64,000 nt of DNA from Rugalucina vietnamica (Eukaryota > Mollusca > Bivalvia > Lucinida > Lucinidae): positions 47,075,986 through 47,139,985 of the forward strand of contig OZ024875.1 of assembly GCA_964017185.1 (NCBI GenBank), in the 5' to 3' direction. Position 1 is the stretch's first letter. The number at the start of each line of letters is the position of its first letter. Positions 25,801 through 39,686 of the stretch are shown piece after piece. The notes beneath the pieces are model-generated. The model was given only the letters and a program-made list of their open reading frames with translations. It had not been told where the DNA came from and ran no database searches. The position numbers and the translations under genes are program-made.

Positions 25801-28800
25801 ACATTTATCACAGTACCAGCGGCTTCCTGGCACAAGAGCTAGTTTCCGAGCAGTAGACCTAGAAGTGTCGAAAATAGCCAATTCTGTACAGGAAAATATG
25901 ACCCTAGAGCCGTTGGGGGGCCTGGCTACCCTCCTCATCCTCTTTCAATCCTAATGAGACTTGCCACATACATTCATATATCATATACCTTTATTGCAGT
26001 AAAAGCGGCTTCCTGGCACAAGAGCTAGTTTGGGAGCAAGAGACCAAGAAAGATCGAAAATAATTTTTTTGCACCCCCCTCTGACATAGTGGGGGGTCTG
26101 GCTACCCATCTCATCCTCTTTCAATCCTGACGAGACTTGCCACATACTTGTATATACTATTCATCTATGTCGTAGTACTAGCGGCTTCCTGGCACAAGAG
26201 CTAGTTTGGGAGCAGGAAACCGAAAACTCTCGAAAATGGAATTTTTGACACCCCCCATGACATTGGGGGCCCTGGCTACCCATCTCATCCTCTTTCAATC
26301 CTGATGAGACTTGCCACATACTTGTATATACTATACATCTATGTCGTAGTACTAGCGGCTTCCTGGCACAAGAGCTAGTTTGGGAGCAGGAGACCGAAAA
26401 CTATCGAAAATGGAATTTTTTGACACCCCCTTGACATTGGGGGCCCTGGCTACCCATCTCATCCTCTTTCAATCCTGATGAGACTTGCCACATACTTGTA
26501 TATACTATACATCTATGTCGTAGTACTAGCGGCTTCCTGGCACAAGAGCTAGTTTGGGAGCAGGAGACCGAAAACTATCGAAAATGGATTTTTTTGACAC
26601 CCCCCATGACATTGGGGGCCCTGGCTACCCATCTCATCCTCTTTCAATCCTGATGAGACTTGCCACATACTTTTATGTAACATATACATTTATCACAGTA
26701 CCAGCGGCTTCCTGGCACAAGAGCTAGTTTCCGAGCAGTAGACCTAGAAGTGTCGAAAATAGCCAATTCTGTACAGGAAAATATGACCCTAGAGCCGTTG
26801 GGGGGCCTGGCTACCCTCCTCATCCTCTTTCAATCCTAATGAGACTTGCCACATACATTCATATATCATATACCTTTATTGCAGTATAAGCGGCTTCCTG
26901 GCACAAGAGCTAGTTTGGGAGCAAGAGACCAAGAAAGATCGAAAATAATTTTTTTGCACCCCCCTCTGACATAGTGGGGGGTCTGGCTACCCATCTCATC
27001 CTCTTTCAATCCTGACGAGACTTGCCACATACTTGTATATACTATTCATCTATGTCGTAGTACTAGCGGCTTCCTGGCACAAGAGCTAGTTTGGGAGCAG
27101 GAAACCGAAAACTCTCGAAAATGGAATTTTTGACACCCCCCATGACATTGGGGGCCCTGGCTACCCATCTCATCCTCTTTCAATCCTGATGAGACTTGCC
27201 ACATACTTGTATATACTATACATCTATGTCGTAGTACTAGCGGCTTCCTGGCACAAGAGCTAGTTTGGGAGCAGGAGACCGAAAACTATCGAAAATGGAA
27301 TTTTTTGACACCCCCTTGACATTGGGGGCCCTGGCTACCCATCTCATCCTCTTTCAATCCTGATGAGACTTGCCACATACTTGTATATACTATACATCTA
27401 TGTCGTAGTACTAGCGGCTTCCTGGCACAAGAGCTAGTTTGGGAGCAGGAGACCGAAAACTATCGAAAATGGATTTTTTTGACACCCCCCATGACATTGG
27501 GGGCCCTGGCTACCCATCTCATCCTCTTTCAATCCTGATGAGACTTGCCACATACTTTTATGTAACATATACATTTATCACAGTACCAGCGGCTTCCTGG
27601 CACAAGAGCTAGTTTCCGAGCAGTAGACCTAGAAGTGTCGAAAATAGCCAATTCTGTACAGGAAAATATGACCCTAGAGCCGTTGGGGGGCCTGGCTACC
27701 CTCCTCATCCTCTTTCAATCCTAATGAGACTTGCCACATACATTCATATATCATATACCTTTATTGCAGTATAAGCGGCTTCCTGGCACAAGAGCTAGTT
27801 TGGGAGCAAGAGACCAAGAAAGATCGAAAATAATTTTTTTGCACCCCCCTCTGACATAGTGGGGGGTCTGGCTACCCATCTCATCCTCTTTCAATCCTGA
27901 CGAGACTTGCCACATACTTGTATATACTATTCATCTATGTCGTAGTACTAGCGGCTTCCTGGCACAAGAGCTAGTTTGGGAGCAGGAAACCGAAAACTCT
28001 CGAAAATGGAATTTTTGACACCCCCCATGACATTGGGGGCCCTGGCTACCCATCTCATCCTCTTTCAATCCTGATGAGACTTGCCACATACTTGTATATA
28101 CTATACATCTATGTCGTAGTACTAGCGGCTTCCTGGCACAAGAGCTAGTTTGGGAGCAGGAGACCGAAAACTATCGAAAATGGAATTTTTTGACACCCCC
28201 TTGACATTGGGGGCCCTGGCTACCCATCTCATCCTCTTTCAATCCTGATGAGACTTGCCACATACTTGTATATACTATACATCTATGTCGTAGTACTAGC
28301 GGCTTCCTGGCACAAGAGCTAGTTTGGGAGCAGGAGACCGAAAACTATCGAAAATGGATTTTTTTGACACCCCCCATGACATTGGGGGCCCTGGCTACCC
28401 ATCTCATCCTCTTTCAATCCTGATGAGACTTGCCACATACTTGTATATACTATACATCTATGTCGTAGTACTAGCGGCTTCCTGGCACAAGAGCTAGTTT
28501 GGGAGCAGGAGACCGAAAACTATCGAAAATGGAATTTTTTGACACCCCCTTGACATTGGGGGCCCTGGCTACCCATCTCATCCTCTTTCAATCCTGATGA
28601 GACTTGCCACATACTTGTATATACTATACATCTATGTCGTAGTACTAGCGGCTTCCTGGCACAAGAGCTAGTTTGGGAGCAGGAGACCGAAAACTATCGA
28701 AAATGGATTTTTTTGACACCCCCCATGACATTGGGGGCCCTGGCTACCCATCTCATCCTCTTTCAATCCTGATGAGACTTGCCACATACTTTTATGTAAC

Positions 28801-29765
28801 ATATACATTTATCACAGTACCAGCGGCTTCCTGGCACAAGAGCTAGTTTCCGAGCAGTAGACCTAGAAGTGTCGAAAATAGCCAATTCTGTACAGGAAAA
28901 TATGACCCTAGAGCCGTTGGGGGGCCTGGCTACCCTCCTCATCCTCTTTCAATCCTAATGAGACTTGCCACATACATTCATATATCATATACCTTTATTG
29001 CAGTAAAAGCGGCTTCCTGGCACAAGAGCTAGTTTGGGAGCAAGAGACCAAGAAAGATCGAAAATAATTTTTTTGCACCCCCCTCTGACATAGTGGGGGG
29101 TCTGGCTACCCATCTCATCCTCTTTCAATCCTGACGAGACTTGCCACATACTTGTATATACTATTCATCTATGTCGTAGTACTAGCGGCTTCCTGGCACA
29201 AGAGCTAGTTTGGGAGCAGGAAACCGAAAACTCTCGAAAATGGAATTTTTGACACCCCCCATGACATTGGGGGCCCTGGCTACCCATCTCATCCTCTTTC
29301 AATCCTGATGAGACTTGCCACATACTTGTATATACTATACATCTATGTCGTAGTACTAGCGGCTTCCTGGCACAAGAGCTAGTTTGGGAGCAGGAGACCG
29401 AAAACTATCGAAAATGGAATTTTTTGACACCCCCTTGACATTGGGGGCCCTGGCTACCCATCTCATCCTCTTTCAATCCTGATGAGACTTGCCACATACT
29501 TGTATATACTATACATCTATGTCGTAGTACTAGCGGCTTCCTGGCACAAGAGCTAGTTTGGGAGCAGGAGACCGAAAACTATCGAAAATGGATTTTTTTG
29601 ACACCCCCATGACATTGGGGGCCCTGGCTACCCATCTCATCCTCTTTCAATCCTGATGAGACTTGCCACATACTTTTATGTAACATATACATTTATCACA
29701 GTACCAGCGGCTTCCTGGCACAAGAGCTAGTTTCCGAGCAGTAGACCTAGAAGTGTCGAAAATAG
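22874..29765 (-). repeat. Second-order HOR: 39-monomer block, copy 2 (6892 bp)
   Basis: Unit order: 7-mer (22874), 5 (24109), 5 (24993), 5 (25878), 5 (26763), 7-mer (27648), 5 (28882). The cgaaaacggaatt allele and C' hybrid recur in the first 7-mer. The gcagtaaaagcgg allele recurs at 24109, 25878 and 28882, exactly where expected from copy 1. Differences seen: the last unit has five-C D here but six-C in copy 1, giving the one-base length difference, and copy 1 has a catttatatatc variant at the 18100 unit. Confidence 0.88.
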
Positions 29766-32245
29766 CCAATTCTGTACAGGAAAATATGACCCTAGAGCCG
29801 TTGGGGGGCCTGGCTACCCTCCTCATCCTCTTTCAATCCTAATGAGACTTGCCACATACATTCATATATCATATACCTTTATTGCAGTATAAGCGGCTTC
29901 CTGGCACAAGAGCTAGTTTGGGAGCAAGAGACCAAGAAAGATCGAAAATAATTTTTTTGCACCCCCCTCTGACATAGTGGGGGGTCTGGCTACCCATCTC
30001 ATCCTCTTTCAATCCTGACGAGACTTGCCACATACTTGTATATACTATTCATCTATGTCGTAGTACTAGCGGCTTCCTGGCACAAGAGCTAGTTTGGGAG
30101 CAGGAAACCGAAAACTCTCGAAAATGGAATTTTTGACACCCCACATGACATTGGGGGCCCTGGCTACCCATCTCATCCTCTTTCAATCCTGATGAGACTT
30201 GCCACATACTTGTATATACTATACATCTATGTCGTAGTACTAGCGGCTTCCTGGCACAAGAGCTAGTTTGGGAGCAGGAGACCGAAAACTATCGAAAATG
30301 GATTTTTTTGACACCCCCCATGACATTGGGGGCCCTGGCTACCCATCTCATCCTCTTTCAATCCTGATGAGACTTGCCACATACTTTTATGTAACATATA
30401 CATTTATCACAGTACCAGCGGCTTCCTGGCACAAGAGCTAGTTTCCGAGCAGTAGACCTAGAAGTGTCGAAAATAGCCAATTCTGTACAGGAAAATATGA
30501 CCCTAGAGCCGTTGGGGGGCCTGGCTACCCTCCTCATCCTCTTTCAATCCTAATGAGACTTGCCACATACATTCATATATCATATACCTTTATTGCAGTA
30601 TAAGCGGCTTCCTGGCACAAGAGCTAGTTTGGGAGCAAGAGACCAAGAAAGATCGAAAATAATTTTTTTGCACCCCCCTCTGACATAGTGGGGGGTCTGG
30701 CTACCCATCTCATCCTCTTTCAATCCTGACGAGACTTGCCACATACTTGTATATACTATTCATCTATGTCGTAGTACTAGCGGCTTCCTGGCACAAGAGC
30801 TAGTTTGGGAGCAGGAAACCGAAAACTCTCGAAAATGGAATTTTTGACACCCCCCATGACATTGGGGGCCCTGGCTACCCATCTCATCCTCTTTCAATCC
30901 TGATGAGACTTGCCACATACTTGTATATACTATACATCTATGTCGTAGTACTAGCGGCTTCCTGGCACAAGAGCTAGTTTGGGAGCAGGAGACCGAAAAC
31001 TATCGAAAATGGAATTTTTTGACACCCCCTTGACATTGGGGGCCCTGGCTACCCATCTCATCCTCTTTCAATCCTGATGAGACTTGCCACATACTTGTAT
31101 ATACTATACATCTATGTCGTAGTACTAGCGGCTTCCTGGCACAAGAGCTAGTTTGGGAGCAGGAGACCGAAAACTATCGAAAATGGATTTTTTTGACACC
31201 CCCCATGACATTGGGGGCCCTGGCTACCCATCTCATCCTCTTTCAATCCTGATGAGACTTGCCACATACTTTTATGTAACATATACATTTATCACAGTAC
31301 CAGCGGCTTCCTGGCACAAGAGCTAGTTTCCGAGCAGTAGACCTAGAAGTGTCGAAAATAGCCAATTCTGTACAGGAAAATATGACCCTAGAGCCGTTGG
31401 GGGGCCTGGCTACCCTCCTCATCCTCTTTCAATCCTAATGAGACTTGCCACATACATTCATATATCATATACCTTTATTGCAGTAAAAGCGGCTTCCTGG
31501 CACAAGAGCTAGTTTGGGAGCAAGAGACCAAGAAAGATCGAAAATAATTTTTTTGCACCCCCCTCTGACATAGTGGGGGGTCTGGCTACCCATCTCATCC
31601 TCTTTCAATCCTGACGAGACTTGCCACATACTTGTATATACTATTCATCTATGTCGTAGTACTAGCGGCTTCCTGGCACAAGAGCTAGTTTGGGAGCAGG
31701 AAACCGAAAACTCTCGAAAATGGAATTTTTGACACCCCCCATGACATTGGGGGCCCTGGCTACCCATCTCATCCTCTTTCAATCCTGATGAGACTTGCCA
31801 CATACTTGTATATACTATACATCTATGTCGTAGTACTAGCGGCTTCCTGGCACAAGAGCTAGTTTGGGAGCAGGAGACCGAAAACTATCGAAAATGGAAT
31901 TTTTTGACACCCCCTTGACATTGGGGGCCCTGGCTACCCATCTCATCCTCTTTCAATCCTGATGAGACTTGCCACATACTTGTATATACTATACATCTAT
32001 GTCGTAGTACTAGCGGCTTCCTGGCACAAGAGCTAGTTTGGGAGCAGGAGACCGAAAACTATCGAAAATGGATTTTTTTGACACCCCCATGACATTGGGG
32101 GCCCTGGCTACCCATCTCATCCTCTTTCAATCCTGATGAGACTTGCCACATACTTTTATGTAACATATACATTTATCACAGTACCAGCGGCTTCCTGGCA
32201 CAAGAGCTAGTTTCCGAGCAGTAGACCTAGAAGTGTCGAAAATAG
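29766..32245 (-). repeat. Second-order HOR: 14-monomer block 4-5-5 (2480 bp), first
   Basis: 4-mer A-B-D-E (29766, C missing), 5-mer (30477), 5-mer (31362) with the gcagtaaaagcgg allele and five-C D. First appearance of a typical 711-bp 4-mer; no 7-mer occurs to the right of this point. A private B change (gacaccccacatgac) lies near 30140. Confidence 0.87.
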
Positions 32246-34725
32246 CCAATTCTGTACAGGAAAATATGACCCTAGAGCCGTTGGGGGGGCCTGGCTACCC
32301 TCCTCATCCTCTTTCAATCCTAATGAGACTTGCCACATACATTCATATATCATATACCTTTATTGCAGTATAAGCGGCTTCCTGGCACAAGAGCTAGTTT
32401 GGGAGCAAGAGACCAAGAAAGATCGAAAATAATTTTTTTGCACCCCCCTCTGACATAGTGGGGGGTCTGGCTACCCATCTCATCCTCTTTCAATCCTGAC
32501 GAGACTTGCCACATACTTGTATATACTATTCATCTATGTCGTAGTACTAGCGGCTTCCTGGCACAAGAGCTAGTTTGGGAGCAGGAAACCGAAAACTCTC
32601 GAAAATGGAATTTTTGACACCCCCCATGACATTGGGGGCCCTGGCTACCCATCTCATCCTCTTTCAATCCTGATGAGACTTGCCACATACTTGTATATAC
32701 TATACATCTATGTCGTAGTACTAGCGGCTTCCTGGCACAAGAGCTAGTTTGGGAGCAGGAGACCGAAAACTATCGAAAATGGATTTTTTTGACACCCCCC
32801 ATGACATTGGGGGCCCTGGCTACCCATCTCATCCTCTTTCAATCCTGATGAGACTTGCCACATACTTTTATGTAACATATACATTTATCACAGTACCAGC
32901 GGCTTCCTGGCACAAGAGCTAGTTTCCGAGCAGTAGACCTAGAAGTGTCGAAAATAGCCAATTCTGTACAGGAAAATATGACCCTAGAGCCGTTGGGGGG
33001 CCTGGCTACCCTCCTCATCCTCTTTCAATCCTAATGAGACTTGCCACATACATTCATATATCATATACCTTTATTGCAGTATAAGCGGCTTCCTGGCACA
33101 AGAGCTAGTTTGGGAGCAAGAGACCAAGAAAGATCGAAAATAATTTTTTTGCACCCCCTCTGACATAGTGGGGGGTCTGGCTACCCATCTCATCCTCTTT
33201 CAATCCTGACGAGACTTGCCACATACTTGTATATACTATTCATCTATGTCGTAGTACTAGCGGCTTCCTGGCACAAGAGCTAGTTTGGGAGCAGGAAACC
33301 GAAAACTCTCGAAAATGGAATTTTTGACACCCCCCATGACATTGGGGGCCCTGGCTACCCATCTCATCCTCTTTCAATCCTGATGAGACTTGCCACATAC
33401 TTGTATATACTATACATCTATGTCGTAGTACTAGCGGCTTCCTGGCACAAGAGCTAGTTTGGGAGCAGGAGACCGAAAACTATCGAAAATGGAATTTTTT
33501 GACACCCCCTTGACATTGGGGGCCCTGGCTACCCATCTCATCCTCTTTCAATCCTGATGAGACTTGCCACATACTTGTATATACTATACATCTATGTCGT
33601 AGTACTAGCGGCTTCCTGGCACAAGAGCTAGTTTGGGAGCAGGAGACCGAAAACTATCGAAAATGGATTTTTTTGACACCCCCCATGACATTGGGGGCCC
33701 TGGCTACCCATCTCATCCTCTTTCAATCCTGATGAGACTTGCCACATACTTTTATGTAACATATACATTTATCACAGTACCAGCGGCTTCCTGGCACAAG
33801 AGCTAGTTTCCGAGCAGTAGACCTAGAAGTGTCGAAAATAGCCAATTCTGTACAGGAAAATATGACCCTAGAGCCGTTGGGGGGCCTGGCTACCCTCCTC
33901 ATCCTCTTTCAATCCTAATGAGACTTGCCACATACATTCATATATCATATACCTTTATTGCAGTAAAAGCGGCTTCCTGGCACAAGAGCTAGTTTGGGAG
34001 CAAGAGACCAAGAAAGATCGAAAATAATTTTTTTGCACCCCCCTCTGACATAGTGGGGGGTCTGGCTACCCATCTCATCCTCTTTCAATCCTGACGAGAC
34101 TTGCCACATACTTGTATATACTATTCATCTATGTCGTAGTACTAGCGGCTTCCTGGCACAAGAGCTAGTTTGGGAGCAGGAAACCGAAAACTCTCGAAAA
34201 TGGAATTTTTGACACCCCCCATGACATTGGGGGCCCTGGCTACCCATCTCATCCTCTTTCAATCCTGATGAGACTTGCCACATACTTGTATATACTATAC
34301 ATCTATGTCGTAGTACTAGCGGCTTCCTGGCACAAGAGCTAGTTTGGGAGCAGGAGACCGAAAACTATCGAAAATGGAATTTTTTGACACCCCCTTGACA
34401 TTGGGGGCCCTGGCTACCCATCTCATCCTCTTTCAATCCTGATGAGACTTGCCACATACTTGTATATACTATACATCTATGTCGTAGTACTAGCGGCTTC
34501 CTGGCACAAGAGCTAGTTTGGGAGCAGGAGACCGAAAACTATCGAAAATGGATTTTTTTGACACCCCCATGACATTGGGGGCCCTGGCTACCCATCTCAT
34601 CCTCTTTCAATCCTGATGAGACTTGCCACATACTTTTATGTAACATATACATTTATCACAGTACCAGCGGCTTCCTGGCACAAGAGCTAGTTTCCGAGCA
34701 GTAGACCTAGAAGTGTCGAAAATAG
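32246..34725 (-). repeat. Second-order HOR: 14-monomer block 4-5-5 (2480 bp), second
   Basis: 4-mer (32246, 712 bp), 5-mer (32958), 5-mer (33842) with gcagtaaaagcgg and five-C D, repeating the previous block at identical length and with the marked unit in the same third position. The A monomer at 33150 has a shortened C run (gcaccccctctg). Confidence 0.87.
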
Positions 34726-37700
34726 CCAATTCTGTACAGGAAAATATGACCCTAGAGCCGTTGGGGGGCCTGGCTACCCTCCTCATCCTCTTTCAATCCT
34801 AATGAGACTTGCCACATACATTCATATATCATATACCTTTATTGCAGTATAAGCGGCTTCCTGGCACAAGAGCTAGTTTGGGAGCAAGAGACCAAGAAAG
34901 ATCGAAAATAATTTTTTTGCACCCCCCTCTGACATAGTGGGGGGTCTGGCTACCCATCTCATCCTCTTTCAATCCTGACGAGACTTGCCACATACTTGTA
35001 TATACTATTCATCTATGTCGTAGTACTAGCGGCTTCCTGGCACAAGAGCTAGTTTGGGAGCAGGAAACCGAAAACTCTCGAAAATGGAATTTTTGACACC
35101 CCCCATGACATTGGGGGCCCTGGCTACCCATCTCATCCTCTTTCAATCCTGATGAGACTTGCCACATACTTGTATATACTATACATCTATGTCGTAGTAC
35201 TAGCGGCTTCCTGGCACAAGAGCTAGTTTGGGAGCAGGAGACCGAAAACTATCGAAAATGGATTTTTTGACACCCCCCATGACATTGGGGGCCCTGGCTA
35301 CCCATCTCATCCTCTTTCAATCCTGATGAGACTTGCCACATACTTTTATGTAACATATACATTTATCACAGTACCAGCGGCTTCCTGGCACAAGAGCTAG
35401 TTTCCGAGCAGTAGACCTAGAAGTGTCGAAAATAGCCAATTCTGTACAGGAAAATATGACCCTAGAGCCGTTGGGGGGCCTGGCTACCCTCCTCATCCTC
35501 TTTCAATCCTAATGAGACTTGCCACATACATTCATATATCATATACCTTTATTGCAGTATAAGCGGCTTCCTGGCACAAGAGCTAGTTTGGGAGCAAGAG
35601 ACCAAGAAAGATCGAAAATAATTTTTTTGCACCCCCCTCTGACATAGTGGGGGGTCTGGCTACCCATCTCATCCTCTTTCAATCCTGACGAGACTTGCCA
35701 CATACTTGTATATACTATTCATCTATGTCGTAGTACTAGCGGCTTCCTGGCACAAGAGCTAGTTTGGGAGCAGGAAACCGAAAACTCTCGAAAATGGAAT
35801 TTTTGACACCCCCCATGACATTGGGGGCCCTGGCTACCCATCTCATCCTCTTTCAATCCTGATGAGACTTGCCACATACTTGTATATACTATACATCTAT
35901 GTCGTAGTACTAGCGGCTTCCTGGCACAAGAGCTAGTTTGGGAGCAGGAGACCGAAAACTATCGAAAATGGAATTTTTTGACACCCCCTTGACATTGGGG
36001 GCCCTGGCTACCCATCTCATCCTCTTTCAATCCTGATGAGACTTGCCACATACTTGTATATACTATACATCTATGTCGTAGTACTAGCGGCTTCCTGGCA
36101 CAAGAGCTAGTTTGGGAGCAGGAGACCGAAAACTATCGAAAATGGATTTTTTTGACACCCCCCATGACATTGGGGGCCCTGGCTACCCATCTCATCCTCT
36201 TTCAATCCTGATGAGACTTGCCACATACTTTTATGTAACATATACATTTATCACAGTACCAGCGGCTTCCTGGCACAAGAGCTAGTTTCCGAGCAGTAGA
36301 CCTAGAAGTGTCGAAAATAGCCAATTCTGTACAGGAAAATATGACCCTAGAGCCGTTGGGGGGCCTGGCTACCCTCCTCATCCTCTTTCAATCCTAATGA
36401 GACTTGCCACATACATTCATATATCATATACCTTTATTGCAGTATAAGCGGCTTCCTGGCACAAGAGCTAGTTTGGGAGCAAGAGACCAAGAAAGATCGA
36501 AAATAATTTTTTTGCACCCCCCTCTGACATAGTGGGGGGTCTGGCTACCCATCTCATCCTCTTTCAATCCTGACGAGACTTGCCACATACTTGTATATAC
36601 TATTCATCTATGTCGTAGTACTAGCGGCTTCCTGGCACAAGAGCTAGTTTGGGAGCAAAAAACCGAAAACTCTCGAAAATGGAATTTTTGACACCCCCCA
36701 TGACATTGGGGGCCCTGGCTACCCATCTCATCCTCTTTCAATCCTGATGAGACTTGCCACATACTTGTATATACTATACATCTATGTCGTAGTACTAGCG
36801 GCTTCCTGGCACAAGAGCTAGTTTGGGAGCAGGAGACCGAAAACTATCGAAAATGGATTTTTTTGACACCCCCCATGACATTGGGGGCCCTGGCTACCCA
36901 TCTCATCCTCTTTCAATCCTGATGAGACTTGCCACATACTTTTATGTAACATATACATTTATCACAGTACCAGCGGCTTCCTGGCACAAGAGCTAGTTTC
37001 CGAGCAGTAGACCTAGAAGTGTCGAAAATAGCCAATTCTGTACAGGAAAATATGACCCTAGAGCCGTTGGGGGGCCTGGCTACCCTCCTCATCCTCTTTC
37101 AATCCTAATGAGACTTGCCACATACATTCATATATCATATACCTTTATTGCAGTATAAGCGGCTTCCTGGCACAAGAGCTAGTTTGGGAGCAAGAGACCA
37201 AGAAAGATCGAAAATAATTTTTTTGCACCCCCCTCTGACATAGTGGGGGGTCTGGCTACCCATCTCATCCTCTTTCAATCCTGACGAGACTTGCCACATA
37301 CTTGTATATACTATTCATCTATGTCGTAGTACTAGCGGCTTCCTGGCACAAGAGCTAGTTTGGGAGCAGGAAACCGAAAACTCTCGAAAATGGAATTTTT
37401 GACACCCCCCATGACATTGGGGGCCCTGGCTACCCATCTCATCCTCTTTCAATCCTGATGAGACTTGCCACATACTTGTATATACTATACATCTATGTCG
37501 TAGTACTAGCGGCTTCCTGGCACAAGAGCTAGTTTGGGAGCAGGAGACCGAAAACTATCGAAAATGGAATTTTTTGACACCCCCTTGACATTGGGGGCCC
37601 TGGCTACCCATCTCATCCTCTTTCAATCCTGATGAGACTTGCCACATACTTGTATATACTATACATCTATGTCGTAGTACTAGCGGCTTCCTGGCACAAG

Positions 37701-39686
37701 AGCTAGTTTGGGAGCAGGAGACCGAAAACTATCGAAAATGGATTTTTTTGACACCCCCCATGACATTGGGGGCCCTGGCTACCCATCTCATCCTCTTTCA
37801 ATCCTGATGAGACTTGCCACATACTTTTATGTAACATATACATTTATCACAGTACCAGCGGCTTCCTGGCACAAGAGCTAGTTTCCGAGCAGTAGACCTA
37901 GAAGTGTCGAAAATAGCCAATTCTGTACAGGAAAATATGACCCTAGAGCCGTTGGGGGGCCTGGCTACCCTCCTCATCCTCTTTCAATCCTAATGAGACT
38001 TGCCACATACATTCATATATCATATACCTTTATTGCAGTATAAGCGGCTTCCTGGCACAAGAGCTAGTTTGGGAGCAAGAGACCAAGAAAGATCGAAAAT
38101 AATTTTTTTGCACCCCCCTCTGACATAGTGGGGGGTCTGGCTACCCATCTCATCCTCTTTCAATCCTGACGAGACTTGCCACATACTTGTATATACTATT
38201 CATCTATGTCGTAGTACTAGCGGCTTCCTGGCACAAGAGCTAGTTTGGGAGCAGGAAACCGAAAACTCTCGAAAATGGAATTTTTGACACCCCCCATGAC
38301 ATTGGGGGCCCTGGCTACCCATCTCATCCTCTTTCAATCCTGATGAGACTTGCCACATACTTGTATATACTATACATCTATGTCGTAGTACTAGCGGCTT
38401 TCTGGCACAAGAGCTAGTTTGGGAGCAGGAGACCGAAAACTATCAAAAATGGAATTTTTTGACACCCCCTTGACATTGGGGGCCCTGGCTACCCATCTCA
38501 TCCTCTTTCAATCCTGATGAGACTTGCCACATACTTGTATATACTATACATCTATGTCGTAGTACTAGCGGCTTCCTGGCACAAGAGCTAGTTTGGGAGC
38601 AGGAGACCGAAAACTATCGAAAATGGATTTTTTTGACACCCCCCATGACATTGGGGGCCCTGGCTACCCATCTCATCCTCTTTCAATCCTGATGAGACTT
38701 GCCACATACTTTTATGTAACATATACATTTATCACAGTACCAGCGGCTTCCTGGCACAAGAGCTAGTTTCCGAGCAGTAGACCTAGAAGTGTCGAAAATA
38801 GCCAATTCTGTACAGGAAAATATGACCCTAGAGCCGTTGGGGGGCCTGGCTACCCTCCTCATCCTCTTTCAATCCTAATGAGACTTGCCACATACATTCA
38901 TATATCATATACCTTTATTGCAGTATAAGCGGCTTCCTGGCACAAGAGCTAGTTTGGGAGCAAGAGACCAAGAAAGATCGAAAATAATTTTTTTGCACCC
39001 CCCTCTGACATAGTGGGGGGTCTGGCTACCCATCTCATCCTCTTTCAATCCTGACGAGACTTGCCACATACTTGTATATACTATTCATCTATGTCGTAGT
39101 ACTAGCGGCTTCCTGGCACAAGAGCTAGTTTGGGAGCAGGAAACCGAAAACTCTCGAAAATGGAATTTTTGACACCCCCCATGACATTGGGGGCCCTGGC
39201 TACCCATCTCATCCTCTTTCAATCCTGATGAGACTTGCCACATACTTGTATATACTATACATCTATGTCGTAGTACTAGCGGCTTCCTGGCACAAGAGCT
39301 AGTTTGGGAGCAGGAGACCGAAAACTATCGAAAATGGAATTTTTTGACACCCCCTTGACATTGGGGGCCCTGGCTACCCATCTCATCCTCTTTCAATCCT
39401 GATGAGACTTGCCACATACTTGTATATACTATACATCTATGTCGTAGTACTAGCGGCTTCCTGGCACAAGAGCTAGTTTGGGAGCAGGAGACCGAAAACT
39501 ATCGAAAATGGATTTTTTTGACACCCCCCATGACATTGGGGGCCCTGGCTACCCATCTCATCCTCTTTCAATCCTGATGAGACTTGCCACATACTTTTAT
39601 GTAACATATACATTTATCACAGTACCAGCGGCTTCCTGGCACAAGAGCTAGTTTCCGAGCAGTAGACCTAGAAGTGTCGAAAATAG
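34726..39686 (-). repeat. Irregular 4-5-4-5-5-5 stretch of HOR units
   Basis: Markers 34726 (4-mer, 710), 35436 (5), 36321 (4-mer, 711), 37032 (5), 37917 (5), 38802 (5). The gcagtaaaagcgg allele is not seen from here on. Private variants: gcaaaaaaccg in B at 36656-36666, and a C monomer with ggctttctgg (38401) plus ctatcaaaaatgg. This stretch breaks the 4-5-5 rhythm and is a probable unequal-exchange scar. Confidence 0.82.
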
